A DNA stretch of 64,000 nt, from NCBI RefSeq assembly GCF_011420305.2, contig NZ_CP061769.1, forward strand, positions 3,149,001 through 3,213,000. Reading direction: 5' to 3'. The DNA comes from Nocardioides ochotonae (lineage in GTDB: Bacteria; Actinomycetota; Actinomycetes; Propionibacteriales; Nocardioidaceae). Numbering within the stretch: the first letter of the stretch is position 1; each line of letters begins with the position of its first letter. The position numbers were made by a program, and so were the translations under genes. Shown here piece after piece: positions 7,377-15,595 of this stretch. The notes beneath the pieces are model-generated. The model made no database searches and had not been told where the DNA came from. It saw only the letters and a list, made by a program, of their open reading frames with translations.

Positions 7377-10258
7377 GAACGCCTCCGGTTGGTCGTGGGG
7401 GCACACAGGACGAGCACCCACACCAGGGCGACGCCCTGGAGGACCAGCAGCGCGACGCGCAGCCAGGAGGTGGGGCCGTCGACCGCGTCGGGGCTCAGCG
7501 GCCGGTCGACCTGCCAGGCCCGGGTGGTGCGGTCCTCCGCGCTGGCGGCCAGCAGCCCGCCGGTCGCGTCCAGCGAGGCGGCCACGTCGCCGTCGGCGGG
7601 CGCCGGGAGCACGACGTACTCGATGCCGCGGTCGGCCAGCTCGGTGACCAGGTCGGGGGTCGGGGCGGAGGCGAGCTCACGGACCGCGTCGCTCAGCCCG
7701 GTGTCCTCGGGGCTCAGGTCGAGGATCTCGTCCTCGCCGAGAGTCACGCCGTCGCCGCGGCGTACCTCGTAGGTCAGGCCGTCCGCGACGGTGCCGCGCA
7801 CGACCAGGATGCCGTGCTCGGGACCGGTCTCCGCGCTCTGGAGCATGTACGCCGGGATCCCGCCGGCGGGGTCCTCGTCGAGGTGCGCGTCGCCGCCGGC
7901 GACGAACCAGGCGAGGCCGGTCAGCGGTACGGCGGCCGCGACCACGGCGAGCACCGCGACCGCGCCGCGGGCGACCGGGGCGGGGCCCTCCGGCCGGTCG
8001 ACGCGGGCGAGCAGGCCCTGGGCGCCGATCACGGCCGCCACGACGAACGCGCCCTGCAGCAGCACGAGCAGGAAGCCGGTGCCGGGGCTGACCGTGACGG
8101 CGGCCAGGTCGAGGGACACGGCGCCGAGCACGGCGGCGACCGCGGCGGTCACGACGGCGACCAGCCAGCACACCAGCACCGGCACCCGGGTGGCGCGCGG
8201 GACGAGCGCGAGCACCGCCAGGACGACGGGCACGAGGCCGACCGCGAGCGGCGCACCGAGGTCCGCGAAGCGGCCGGCGAGCAGCCCGAGGCCCTCGACG
8301 GTCGCGCCGGGCAGCCGGCCGACGTCCAGCAGCAGACCCTCGGCGGCCGACTCCACGACGGCCGGGATCCACCAGGGCGCCAGCAGCAGCGGGACCAGCC
8401 CGACGGCGGTCGCGGGCGGGCCCCACACCGAGCGGTCGCGCACGGCGGAGCGGACGACGAGGGCGGCGGCGGCCACGACGACCAGGCCCACGGCCACGGT
8501 CACCAGCCAGGCGACGGGGGTGAAGGCGGAGACCAGCGCGAGCAGCACGCCGGTGCGCCAGGCGGCGCGCCAGCGGCGCTGAGCAGCGGGGTCGGCGAAG
8601 CCGAGCGCGGCGTGGGCCAGCCACGGTAGGACGGCGGCGGACGCGACGACGCCGAGGCGGCCGTCGCCCCAGGCACCGCTCACCACCGGCACCAGCGCGT
8701 ACGTCGTGGCGCCGAGCAGCACCAGCCAGCGCGACGCGCCGGCCGGGGAGACCAGGCGGCCCACGACGCGCAGGAAGCGCCAGGCGCCCCAGAGCGCGAC
8801 CGGCACGGCGAGCACCATCACGGCCGTCACCGCGGCCTTGGCGCTGCCGAGGAGCAGGGTGGCGAGCAGCGCGAGCGGCAGGAGGTACGCCGGCGCCGGC
8901 ACCGCGGTCCCGGAGCCGATCTCGTGCCAGCTCGACAGCCAGAGTCGCCACCACTCGCCGGCGCCCGAGGGCACCGGGGACAGCCCGCCGCCGACGAGCG
9001 TGCCGAACGCCGCACGGCTGCCGACGAGCGCGAGCAGGACGAACACCGCGAGGAGCAGCGCGACCGGGTTGGTGACGAAGCGCGCGACGATCCCCGAGTC
9101 GTCCTCGAGGGTGTCCTCGTCGCTGGGCGTGGGTCGCCGGGCGGCGAAGGAGGACGGGTCGGCCTCCGCGGCGGCGAGACGGCGTCGCTCGGCCACGTCG
9201 GAGGCCTGCAGGCTGAGGGCCGAGACCAGGTCGCCAAGGAAGTCCAGGCCGTGGCGGTAGGGCAGCCAGCGCGGCGCCAGCAGGTGGCGGACGTCGGCCG
9301 GCGGGCCGCTGCGCTGCTCCCGGCGCCGGCGGCGCGCGGCGCGCACCTCGCCGGGATGGGCGTAGACGGAGATCAGGGCGGCGAGCTCGTCGAGCGCCTC
9401 CCCGACGGCGCGCACCAGCAGGAAGCCGAGCACCCGCAGCACCGTTCCGAGGGCCAGGCGCACCGTGCGGAACGGCAGCGAGCGGCCCGGCGCGTTGGCC
9501 AGCAGCGTGAAGAGCGCGGCGCGGCGCTCCTGGTAGTGGGTGTGGCGGCCGGTCAGCGGCGTACGACGCAGGCCGCGGTGGGCGGCCTCGGCGTGGAAGA
9601 CCACCGCCTGCGGCACCACGATCGTGCGGTGCCCGGCCTGGGCAGCGCGCCACCCGAGGTCGATGTCGTTGCCGAACAGCGGGAGTGCGTCGTCCAGGCC
9701 GCCCAGGGACTCCAGGACCCGGCGGCGCACCAGCATGCCGGCGGTGTTGACCGCGAGCACGGTGCGGACCTGGTCGTGCTGGCCCTGGTCGTACTCGCCG
9801 CGCTCCAGCCCGGTCTCGCGGCGTCCGGTGTCGGAGATCGTCACGCCGAGCTCGAGCAGGCGGCGCAGCGAGGGCCACTCCCGCAGCTTGGGGCCGAGCA
9901 GGTCGGCGCCGGGGTCGGCCTCGGCGGCCGCGAGCAGCGCGGCGAGGCAGCCGGGGTCGGGGTTCGCGTCGTCGTGCAGCAGCCAGACCCACTCGGGGTC
10001 CAGGCCGGCCTCGGCGACCGCGGCGAGGCCGAGGCGCACCGCCGCGGGGAAGGACGTCGTGAGGGGGGCGCGCAGCACCTGCTCGACACCGGGCGCGTCC
10101 TCGAGCAGCGAGACGCTCTCGTCCTTGCTACCGGTGTCGACGGCGAGCAGGTGGTCGACCGGGTGGGTCTGGTCGGCAAGGCCCTTCAGGACCGCCGGGA
10201 GCCACCGTTCGCCGTCGTGGCTCACGAGCAGGGCGACGACAGACTGGGGAGCGGACAC
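7373..10258 (-). CDS. Large membrane protein with N-terminal GT2 glycosyltransferase domain
   Basis: A 961-residue protein. Residues 1-300 form a GT-A fold glycosyltransferase family 2 domain: VVALLVSHDGERWLPAVL, LLAVDTGSKDESV, the acidic metal/nucleotide motif WLLHDDANPDPG, and LFGNDIDLGWRAAQAGH. Residues 390-960 hold more than ten hydrophobic segments interspersed with loops, ending in a transmembrane helix. Its position next to whiB is conserved in actinobacteria. Donor and acceptor are unknown, though proximity to manB/manC suggests a mannose- or polyprenyl-linked donor. It starts with GTG 10258, with a TAGGGT box (10267-10272) 8 bases upstream. Its stop overlaps the DUF5719 start. Confidence 0.87.
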   Translation of the reverse strand: MSAPQSVVALLVSHDGERWLPAVLKGLADQTHPVDHLLAVDTGSKDESVSLLEDAPGVEQVLRAPLTTSFPAAVRLGLAAVAEAGLDPEWVWLLHDDANPDPGCLAALLAAAEADPGADLLGPKLREWPSLRRLLELGVTISDTGRRETGLERGEYDQGQHDQVRTVLAVNTAGMLVRRRVLESLGGLDDALPLFGNDIDLGWRAAQAGHRTIVVPQAVVFHAEAAHRGLRRTPLTGRHTHYQERRAALFTLLANAPGRSLPFRTVRLALGTVLRVLGFLLVRAVGEALDELAALISVYAHPGEVRAARRRRREQRSGPPADVRHLLAPRWLPYRHGLDFLGDLVSALSLQASDVAERRRLAAAEADPSSFAARRPTPSDEDTLEDDSGIVARFVTNPVALLLAVFVLLALVGSRAAFGTLVGGGLSPVPSGAGEWWRLWLSSWHEIGSGTAVPAPAYLLPLALLATLLLGSAKAAVTAVMVLAVPVALWGAWRFLRVVGRLVSPAGASRWLVLLGATTYALVPVVSGAWGDGRLGVVASAAVLPWLAHAALGFADPAAQRRWRAAWRTGVLLALVSAFTPVAWLVTVAVGLVVVAAAALVVRSAVRDRSVWGPPATAVGLVPLLLAPWWIPAVVESAAEGLLLDVGRLPGATVEGLGLLAGRFADLGAPLAVGLVPVVLAVLALVPRATRVPVLVCWLVAVVTAAVAAVLGAVSLDLAAVTVSPGTGFLLVLLQGAFVVAAVIGAQGLLARVDRPEGPAPVARGAVAVLAVVAAAVPLTGLAWFVAGGDAHLDEDPAGGIPAYMLQSAETGPEHGILVVRGTVADGLTYEVRRGDGVTLGEDEILDLSPEDTGLSDAVRELASAPTPDLVTELADRGIEYVVLPAPADGDVAASLDATGGLLAASAEDRTTRAWQVDRPLSPDAVDGPTSWLRVALLVLQGVALVWVLVLCAPTTNRRRS

Positions 10259-10302
10259 GGCGCCCCACCCTAGACCCGGGGCCGGAGGGCGGGCGAAAAT
10301 GC

Positions 10303-10340
10303 GAGAGGACCCCGGCCGATGACGACCGGGGCTCCCTCTC
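10303..10340 (-). terminator. Hairpin downstream of whiB
   Basis: Imperfect inverted repeat gagaggaccccgg ... ccggggctccctctc with a 10-base loop, 22 bases past the whiB stop on the minus strand. There is no U-tract, as usual for GC-rich actinobacteria. It separates whiB from the next minus-strand gene. Confidence 0.6.
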
Positions 10341-10361
10341 GGCGACTGTCAGCAGTCGTCG

Positions 10362-10616
10362 CTAGACGGCCTGCTTCTTCAGCTTGCGGCGCTCCCGCTC
10401 GGAGAGCCCGCCCCAGATGCCGAACCGCTCGTCGTTCTCGAGCGCCGACTCCAGGCAGTCCTGGCGGACCTCGCACGTCAGGCAGACCTTCTTGGCCTCC
10501 CGCGTCGAGCCGCCCTTCTCAGGGAAGAACGCCTCAGGATCGGTCTGCGCGCAGAGCGCCCGCTCCTGCCATCCCGCATCCTCGGCGTCGCTCTCGAGGA
10601 GAAATAGTTCTCTCAC
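10362..10616 (-). CDS. WhiB-family iron-sulfur transcription regulator (WhiB/WhiB2 type)
   Basis: An 84-residue WhiB-like protein with the four cluster-ligating cysteines at 22, 45, 48 and 54 (ERALCAQTDPEAFFPEKGG and KKVCLTCEVRQDCLE), the conserved turn FGIWGGLSERERR, and a basic C-terminal tail for DNA contact. Members of this subgroup (Streptomyces WhiB, mycobacterial WhiB2/WhmD) carry a 4Fe-4S cluster, bind the primary sigma factor and control septation or sporulation genes. I chose GTG 10616: an AAAGGG site lies 8 bases upstream and the length then matches Streptomyces WhiB. GTG 10646 would add ten residues. The upstream promoter is strong and visible. Confidence 0.93.
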   Translation of the reverse strand: MRELFLLESDAEDAGWQERALCAQTDPEAFFPEKGGSTREAKKVCLTCEVRQDCLESALENDERFGIWGGLSERERRKLKKQAV

Positions 10617-10675
10617 GGCACTCGCCCTTTCGACCCGGTTGTGCACTGTCCCGTCCAGTGACTAACACTGAGGGA

Positions 10676-10705
10676 ATTACATGCCTGTCGTACACCGGAA
10701 GTCAA
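10676..10705 (-). promoter_or_regulatory. Sigma-70-type promoter for whiB
   Basis: On the minus strand TTGACT (10705-10700) and TGTAAT (10681-10676) are separated by 18 bases, close to the vegetative consensus. Transcription would start near 10669, leaving a leader of about 50 bases before GTG 10616. It is the best consensus promoter seen in the window. Confidence 0.75.
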
Positions 10706-10766
10706 GCGCTCATCTGGTATGACCCCCACCGGTCCACACGGGTCGGGGAACGGGCACAGTAGGCGC

Positions 10767-11762
10767 ATGCAGAAGATCACGGTGCTGTCCGGAGGCATGG
10801 GCGGCGCCCGATTCCTCCAAGGTCTCCTCCACGGCGTCGCCACCGGCGCCCTGCCCGGAGTCGCGCCCGACGCGGAGGTCACCGTCGTGGCCAACACGGC
10901 CGACGACCTCTGGGTGCACGGTCTGAAGGTCTGCCCGGACCTCGACACCGTGATGTACACCCTCGGCGACGGGATCGACCCGGAGCGTGGCTGGGGCCGG
11001 CGCGACGAGACCTGGAGTGTCAAGGAGGACCTCGCGGCGTACGGCGTGGAGCCCACCTGGTTCGGCCTCGGCGACCGCGACGTGGCCACGCACCTGGTGC
11101 GCACCCAGATGCTGGACGCCGGGTTCCCGCTCTCCGCGGTGACCCGCGCCCTGTGCCAGCGCTGGCAGCCCGGGGTCACCCTGCTGCCGATGTCCGACGA
11201 CCGTGTCGAGACCCACGTGGTGGTCGCGGACCCCGAGTCCCCGAGCGGCCGCGCCGTGATGCACTTCCAGGAGTACTGGATCCGGCTGCGCGCCGGCGTC
11301 CCGGCGCTCGACCTGGTCTTCGTCGGCATGGACAGCTGCACGCCGGCGCCCGGTGTCGTGGAGTCGATCCGCGACGCCGACCTGGTCCTGGTCCCGCCGT
11401 CCAACCCGGTGGTCAGCATCGGCACGATCCTCGGCGTGCCGGGCATCCGGGAGACGCTGCGCGCGACCTCGGCACCCGTCGTCGGTCTCTCTCCCATCGT
11501 CGGGGGCGGCCACGTGCGCGGCATGGCCGACCAGATGCTCGCCGCGATCGGCGTGGAGGTCAGCGCCGAGGCGGTCGGCCTGCACTACGGCGCCCGCTCG
11601 GCCGGCGGCGTGCTCGACGGCTGGCTGGTCGACGAGCGTGACGCCGCCGCCGTCCCGGCCCTCCAGGCGGCCGGCCTCGCGGCGCGCGCCGTACCGCTGA
11701 TGATGAGCGACGTCGATGCCACCGCGGCGATGGCCGCGGCCGCGGTCGAGCTCGTCCGGTGA
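10767..11762 (+). CDS. cofD: 2-phospho-L-lactate transferase (CofD/FbiA), coenzyme F420 biosynthesis
   Basis: A 331-residue CofD-family enzyme that joins the activated lactyl-type (in actinobacteria phosphoenolpyruvyl) guanosine diphosphate to the deazaflavin Fo, giving (dehydro-)F420-0. Signatures are ITVLSGGMGGARFLQGLL at the N-terminus, VVANTADDLWVHGL, TLGDGIDPERGWGRRDET and the LVPPSNPVVSIGTIL loop. I placed the start at ATG 10767 because the family begins directly with this glycine-rich strand. The gene is divergent from whiB, and its stop overlaps the CofE GTG start (GTGA), so the two are coupled. Confidence 0.94.
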   Translation: MQKITVLSGGMGGARFLQGLLHGVATGALPGVAPDAEVTVVANTADDLWVHGLKVCPDLDTVMYTLGDGIDPERGWGRRDETWSVKEDLAAYGVEPTWFGLGDRDVATHLVRTQMLDAGFPLSAVTRALCQRWQPGVTLLPMSDDRVETHVVVADPESPSGRAVMHFQEYWIRLRAGVPALDLVFVGMDSCTPAPGVVESIRDADLVLVPPSNPVVSIGTILGVPGIRETLRATSAPVVGLSPIVGGGHVRGMADQMLAAIGVEVSAEAVGLHYGARSAGGVLDGWLVDERDAAAVPALQAAGLAARAVPLMMSDVDATAAMAAAAVELVR

Positions 11763-12766
11763 GCCTCCCCGACGACTCCGCCGGCCCGGGCGGCCGGGTC
11801 GAGGCGTGCGCGCCCGACGGCCTCCCCGAGGTGCGCGCCGGTGACGACCTGGTCGCCCTGCTGCTCCCACTGGTGGACCTCGCCGACGGCGACGTCCTCG
11901 TGGTGACCAGCAAGGTGGTCAGCAAGGCCGAGGGCCGGGTCCGCACCGGCGACCGCGACGAGGCGCTGGCCGGCGAGACCGCGCGGGTGGTCGCCCGCCG
12001 CGGGCCCACGACCATCGTGCGCACCCACCACGGCCTGACCATGGCCGCCGCCGGCATCGACGCCTCCAACGTCGAGCTCGGCTCGATCGTGCTGCTGCCG
12101 CAGGACCCCGACGCCTCCGCCCGCGCGCTGCGGGCGGCGGTCCACGAGCGGACCGGGCGCAACGTCGGCGTGGTCGTCACCGACACCGCCGGGCGCGCCT
12201 GGCGCGAGGGCCAGACCGACATCGCGGTCGGCGCCGCGGGCCTGGTCGTCGCCGAGAGCTTCGCCGGGCGCCACGACGCGCACGGCAACCCGCTCGCCGT
12301 CACGGCGCCTGCGGTGGCCGACGAGATCGCCGGCCTGGCCGAGCTCGCCCAGGGCAAGCTCGGCGGGCGACCCGTCGCCGTCGTGCGCGGGCGCGCCGAT
12401 CTGGTGCTCCCGGTCGGCGCGGACGGGCCCGGCGCCGCCGCGCTGATTCGCCGCGAGGGCGGCGACCTGTTCGGGTACGGCGCCCGCGAGGCCGTCGTAC
12501 GAGCGCTGCGGGGGGACCCCGGCGACCAGCTCCCGTTCGGTGCCCCGGCCCCGCCCGAGGAGCTCCTCGCCGCCCTCCACGAGGTGCTCGGCGAGCCCGC
12601 CGACGCGCGGCTCGAGGACGACGCCGTGACGGTGCGGGAGTCCGCCGCCGGCCCCGCGCTGGCCGCCCTCGCCTTCGCCTTCGGGTGGCGCGTCGAGGAC
12701 GAGCCGGTCCGGTCGGGTGGCGACGAACCGCGCGGTCTCGTCCGACTTCGCCCCACCAGTCCGTAG
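11759..12766 (+). CDS. cofE: Coenzyme F420-0:L-glutamate ligase (CofE), without the FbiB nitroreductase domain
   Basis: A 335-residue ligase that adds the gamma-glutamate tail to F420-0. Recognised by DGDVLVVTSKVVSKAEGR, THHGLTMAAAGIDASNVE, NVGVVVTDTAGRAWREGQTD and VAVVRGRADLVLP. Mycobacterial FbiB is about 450 residues, with a C-terminal FMN-binding domain that reduces dehydro-F420-0. Here the CofE core ends near residue 245, and only about 90 residues follow, lacking that domain. The tail (EELLAALHEVLGEP) is of unknown role. Reduction of dehydro-F420 must then be done by another protein. The start GTG 11759 overlaps the cofD stop. Confidence 0.93.
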   Translation: MSLPDDSAGPGGRVEACAPDGLPEVRAGDDLVALLLPLVDLADGDVLVVTSKVVSKAEGRVRTGDRDEALAGETARVVARRGPTTIVRTHHGLTMAAAGIDASNVELGSIVLLPQDPDASARALRAAVHERTGRNVGVVVTDTAGRAWREGQTDIAVGAAGLVVAESFAGRHDAHGNPLAVTAPAVADEIAGLAELAQGKLGGRPVAVVRGRADLVLPVGADGPGAAALIRREGGDLFGYGAREAVVRALRGDPGDQLPFGAPAPPEELLAALHEVLGEPADARLEDDAVTVRESAAGPALAALAFAFGWRVEDEPVRSGGDEPRGLVRLRPTSP

Positions 12767-12769
12767 ACT
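12764..12769 (+). promoter_or_regulatory. -10-like TAGACT upstream of the DUF3105 gene
   Basis: TAGACT overlaps the cofE stop codon and would start a transcript near 12776, leaving a leader of about 48 bases before GTG 12824. No convincing -35 is visible, so read-through from cofDE is an alternative. Confidence 0.3.
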
Positions 12770-12823
12770 GCCCACGGCGTCCGCGCCCCATCCGTCCACA
12801 CCGACCGCGAGGAAGCCTCACCC

Positions 12824-13588
12824 GTGGCCAAGAAGTCAGCCAAGTCGGACCGCCAGGCGGTCATCGACGAACTCCGTCGCAAGCAGAAGGGCGCCGAGCG
12901 GCGCCGCGGCTACGCCATCGTCGCGGTCTGCGTGGTCGTCGCCCTCGCGGTCCTCGCCTACCCGGTGTGGTCGATCGTCGCCGACAGTCGTGAGAAGTCG
13001 CAGTACTCCGACGTCGCGCTCGCCGACATCGGCGCGCCCGCGTCGGTCTGCCAGGACATCGTGACCAAGCCGGCCGAGGGCAGCAACGAGCACCGCCCCA
13101 GCGGCGAGCAGGTCACCTACACCGAGTCGCCCCCGGCGTTCGGCCCGCACTGGAACGAGGCGAACCTCGCCCCGGACCCGATGGGCCGCAAGTTCTACAC
13201 CGCCGAGGACCGTCCCGAGCTCGAGTCGCTGATCCACAACTCCGAGCACGGCTACAACATCATCTGGTACGACGAGACCGCCGCCGCGGACAAGGAGACC
13301 ATCGCGCAGATCCGCGCGATCGCCGACAAGTTCTCCGGCACCACCAACCTGCGCAACAAGTTCAAGGCCGTGCCGTGGACCGCGGAGGACGAGGCCGAGC
13401 ACGGCGGCGAGTGGCCGAAGGACACCCACGTGGCCTTCACCCACTGGTCGGTGGGCGGCGCCGGCGAGACCGACCCGACCAAGCAGGTCGGCGTGTGGCA
13501 GTACTGCTCCGACGTCAGCGGCGAGGCCTTCGACAGCTTCGTGCAGGACTACCCCTACCTGGACTCCCCCGAGCCCAACGCGATGTGA
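12824..13588 (+). CDS. DUF3105 membrane-anchored protein
   Basis: A 254-residue protein with a lysine/arginine-rich cytoplasmic start, one transmembrane helix at about residues 29-48 (GYAIVAVCVVVALAVLAYPV) and an outside DUF3105 domain. Typical DUF3105 features are VTYTESPPAFGPHWNEA, NSEHGYNIIWYDE and HVAFTHWSVGG. The histidines in these motifs could bind metal, but no activity is known. The start is GTG 12824. It follows cofDE on the same strand, and a perfect 17-bp hairpin after its stop ends the unit. Confidence 0.87.
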   Translation: MAKKSAKSDRQAVIDELRRKQKGAERRRGYAIVAVCVVVALAVLAYPVWSIVADSREKSQYSDVALADIGAPASVCQDIVTKPAEGSNEHRPSGEQVTYTESPPAFGPHWNEANLAPDPMGRKFYTAEDRPELESLIHNSEHGYNIIWYDETAAADKETIAQIRAIADKFSGTTNLRNKFKAVPWTAEDEAEHGGEWPKDTHVAFTHWSVGGAGETDPTKQVGVWQYCSDVSGEAFDSFVQDYPYLDSPEPNAM

Positions 13589-13633
13589 CGTCCGCGGCGC
13601 CCGGCGCGCCGCAGGACACGACGTACGACGCAA

Positions 13634-13669
13634 CGAAGGGCCGGCTCCCCGCGGGGAGCCGGCCCTTCG
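13634..13669. terminator. Perfect 17-bp hairpin between convergent genes
   Basis: cgaagggccggctcccc and its exact reverse complement are separated by 2 bases. It lies between the DUF3105 gene (plus) and manC (minus), 46 and 17 bases from the two stops, and can terminate both. Confidence 0.85.
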
Positions 13670-13685
13670 GCGTCGGTGGGGCCGA

Positions 13686-14777
13686 TCAGGTCAGGTCGCC
13701 GCGGCCGGCGTGCTGGAGCCCGCTCACGACCTGCTTCACCTGCTGCGCGCGGGCCCGCGTGGTCACCAGGACGGCGTCGGGGGTGTCCACCACGACGATG
13801 TCGTCGAGGCCGACCACCGCGACCATCCGCCCGCCGCGCGGGATCACCAGGCCGCTGCTCTCCACCACGTGGACCAGATCCTCGTCGCCCAGCACGGTCG
13901 TCCCGACGGCGCCGTGCTCGCGCGCCTGGTCGAGCAGCGTGGCGAGGGAGTCGAAGTCGCCGATGTCGTCCCAGCCGAAGGCGGCCGGGACCGTCGCGAC
14001 CCGACCCGCCGCGGCAGCCGGCTCGGCGATCGCGTGGTCGAGGGCGATCTTCGGCAGCGTCGGCCAGATCTCCTCCAGCCGGGAGAGGTCCGCGGCGAGC
14101 TCGCGCAGGCGGGCGGCGAAGACCGGGTGCCACTCGGCGAGCAGGTCCAGCAGCACCCGCGGCCGGACCACGAACATGCCGGCGTTCCAGCGGTGGGCAC
14201 CGTCCTCGAGGTAGCCGCGGGCGACCTCGACGGTCGGCTTCTCGACGAACTCGCGCACCGCGGCGGCGCCCGGGTGACCCTCCAGCGGCTCACCGACGTG
14301 GATGTAGCCGAACGCCGCGGAGGGGAAGGTGGGCTCGATGCCGAGCGTCACCAGCCAGCCGGCCCGCGCCACCTCGACGGCCGTACGGACGGCGTCGGCG
14401 AACACGGCGGGGTCGTCGATCACGTGGTCGGCGGCGAAGGAGCCCATCACCGCCTCGGGGTCGGTGCGCTCCAGGATCGCCGCGGCGAGGCCGATGGCGG
14501 CCATCGAGTCACGGGCCGAGGGCTCGGCCAGGATCGCCTCGGGGGCCAGGTCGTCGAGCTGCGCGGCGACCGCCTCGCGGTGCGCCGCACCGGTGACCAC
14601 CAGGAACCGGTCCTCGGCGAGCGGGACCAGCCGGTCGTGGGTCTCCTGGAGCAGGGTGCGCCCGCTTCCGGTGAGGTCGCGCAGGAACTTGGGTGAGGAC
14701 TGCCGCGAGAGCGGCCAGAGCCGGGTTCCGGCGCCGCCGGCCGGGATCACGGCCCAGAAGTGGTCGATGGCTGGCAT
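13686..14777 (-). CDS. manC: Mannose-1-phosphate guanylyltransferase
   Basis: A 363-residue nucleotidyltransferase that makes GDP-mannose from GTP and mannose 1-phosphate. The N-terminal signature FWAVIPAGGAGTRLWPLSR and SSPKFLRDLTG are the nucleotide-binding loop and catalytic lysine region; MGSFAADHVIDDP holds the metal-binding aspartate; VEKPTVEVARGY and NAGMFVVRPRVLLD are the sugar-binding segments. It lacks the C-terminal isomerase domain of bifunctional ManC proteins. ATG 14777 is 6 bases after a TAGGGT box, so it is probably leaderless. GDP-mannose would supply mannosylated lipids and glycans; manB at 3681-5054 is its partner. Confidence 0.93.
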   Translation of the reverse strand: MPAIDHFWAVIPAGGAGTRLWPLSRQSSPKFLRDLTGSGRTLLQETHDRLVPLAEDRFLVVTGAAHREAVAAQLDDLAPEAILAEPSARDSMAAIGLAAAILERTDPEAVMGSFAADHVIDDPAVFADAVRTAVEVARAGWLVTLGIEPTFPSAAFGYIHVGEPLEGHPGAAAVREFVEKPTVEVARGYLEDGAHRWNAGMFVVRPRVLLDLLAEWHPVFAARLRELAADLSRLEEIWPTLPKIALDHAIAEPAAAAGRVATVPAAFGWDDIGDFDSLATLLDQAREHGAVGTTVLGDEDLVHVVESSGLVIPRGGRMVAVVGLDDIVVVDTPDAVLVTTRARAQQVKQVVSGLQHAGRGDLT

Positions 14778-14783
14778 GGACCG

Positions 14784-14789
14784 ACCCTA
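14784..14789 (-). promoter_or_regulatory. -10 element of a probable leaderless manC promoter
   Basis: TAGGGT on the minus strand with 6 bases to the manC ATG. Confidence 0.55.
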
Positions 14790-14815
14790 TCGAGCGCCGA
14801 CCCCACCCCCGTCCC

Positions 14816-14821
14816 TAGTCT
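14816..14821 (+). promoter_or_regulatory. -10 element of a probable leaderless TIGR03089 promoter
   Basis: TAGTCT with 6 bases to ATG 14828. It is divergent from the manC box, with the two start codons only 50 bases apart. Confidence 0.55.
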
Positions 14822-14827
14822 CGGGGC

Positions 14828-15568
14828 ATGACGATGACGTTCTCGAGTGTCCTCGCCGGGCTGCTGCGCCGCGACGCCGGCCGCCCCCTGGTGACGTACT
14901 ACGACCACGCCAGCGGGGAGCGGGTGGAGCTCTCCGTGACCACCTATGCCAACTGGGTCGCCAAGGCCGCCTCGCTCCTGGTCGACGAGCACGACCTCGA
15001 GCGCGGCGACCGGCTCTGCATCGACCTGCCGCCGCACTGGCTGGGCACGGTGTTCCTCGGCGCCGCGTGGAGCGCCGGCCTCACGGTGACCGACGGCGAC
15101 GACGCGGACGCGGTCGTCACCGGCCCCGAGGGCCTGGAGCACTGGGCCCCGCGCGCGGCCTCGATGCCCGTGCTGGCCTGCTCCCTGCTCCCGCTGGGCG
15201 TGGGCTTCCGCGACCCGCTGCCGCCGCACGTCCACGACGTCGGGGTGGAGATCTGGTCCCAGCCCGACTCCTTCATCCCCGTGGACCCCGCGCAGCCGGG
15301 CGACGTCGCGACCGACTTCCCGATCGGCCGGGTCAGCCAGGCACAGCTGTGGAGCACGGCCGCCGCCGGTGGACTTCTCACCGACGGCGGCCGTCTTCTC
15401 TCGGTGGCGAACCCGGCTTCCCCACCGGGGATCGCCACCGTCACCGAGCCGTTCGCACGCAACGGCTCGTTGGTCCTGGTCGCCCACGCCGACCCGCAGC
15501 AGCTCGAGGCGACGTACGCCGCCGAGCGTGCCACGGCCCGCTTCCCGCGCATCGAGCACCAGGACTGA
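14828..15568 (+). CDS. TIGR03089 family protein (truncated AMP-ligase-like, Rv3268 type)
   Basis: A 246-residue actinobacterial protein of family TIGR03089. The N-terminal part (RPLVTYYDHASGERVELS, TYANWVAKAASLLVDEHDL and GDRLCIDLPPHWLGTVFLG) resembles the first subdomain of acyl-CoA/AMP ligases, but the ATP-binding and catalytic motifs are absent, so it cannot be a normal ligase. Function is unknown; it neighbours manC and LCP or rhamnose genes in related genomes. ATG 14828 fits the leaderless spacing from TAGTCT; a second ATG at 14834 is possible. Confidence 0.85.
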   Translation: MTMTFSSVLAGLLRRDAGRPLVTYYDHASGERVELSVTTYANWVAKAASLLVDEHDLERGDRLCIDLPPHWLGTVFLGAAWSAGLTVTDGDDADAVVTGPEGLEHWAPRAASMPVLACSLLPLGVGFRDPLPPHVHDVGVEIWSQPDSFIPVDPAQPGDVATDFPIGRVSQAQLWSTAAAGGLLTDGGRLLSVANPASPPGIATVTEPFARNGSLVLVAHADPQQLEATYAAERATARFPRIEHQD

Positions 15569-15574
15569 CCGGGT

Positions 15575-15595
15575 CTGGCGGGCTCAGCCCGCCAG
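15575..15595. terminator. Short convergent hairpin overlapping the amidase stop codon
   Basis: ctggcgggc and gcccgccag with loop tca form a 9-bp stem between TIGR03089 (plus) and the amidase (minus). The loop is the amidase stop codon itself. Confidence 0.5.
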
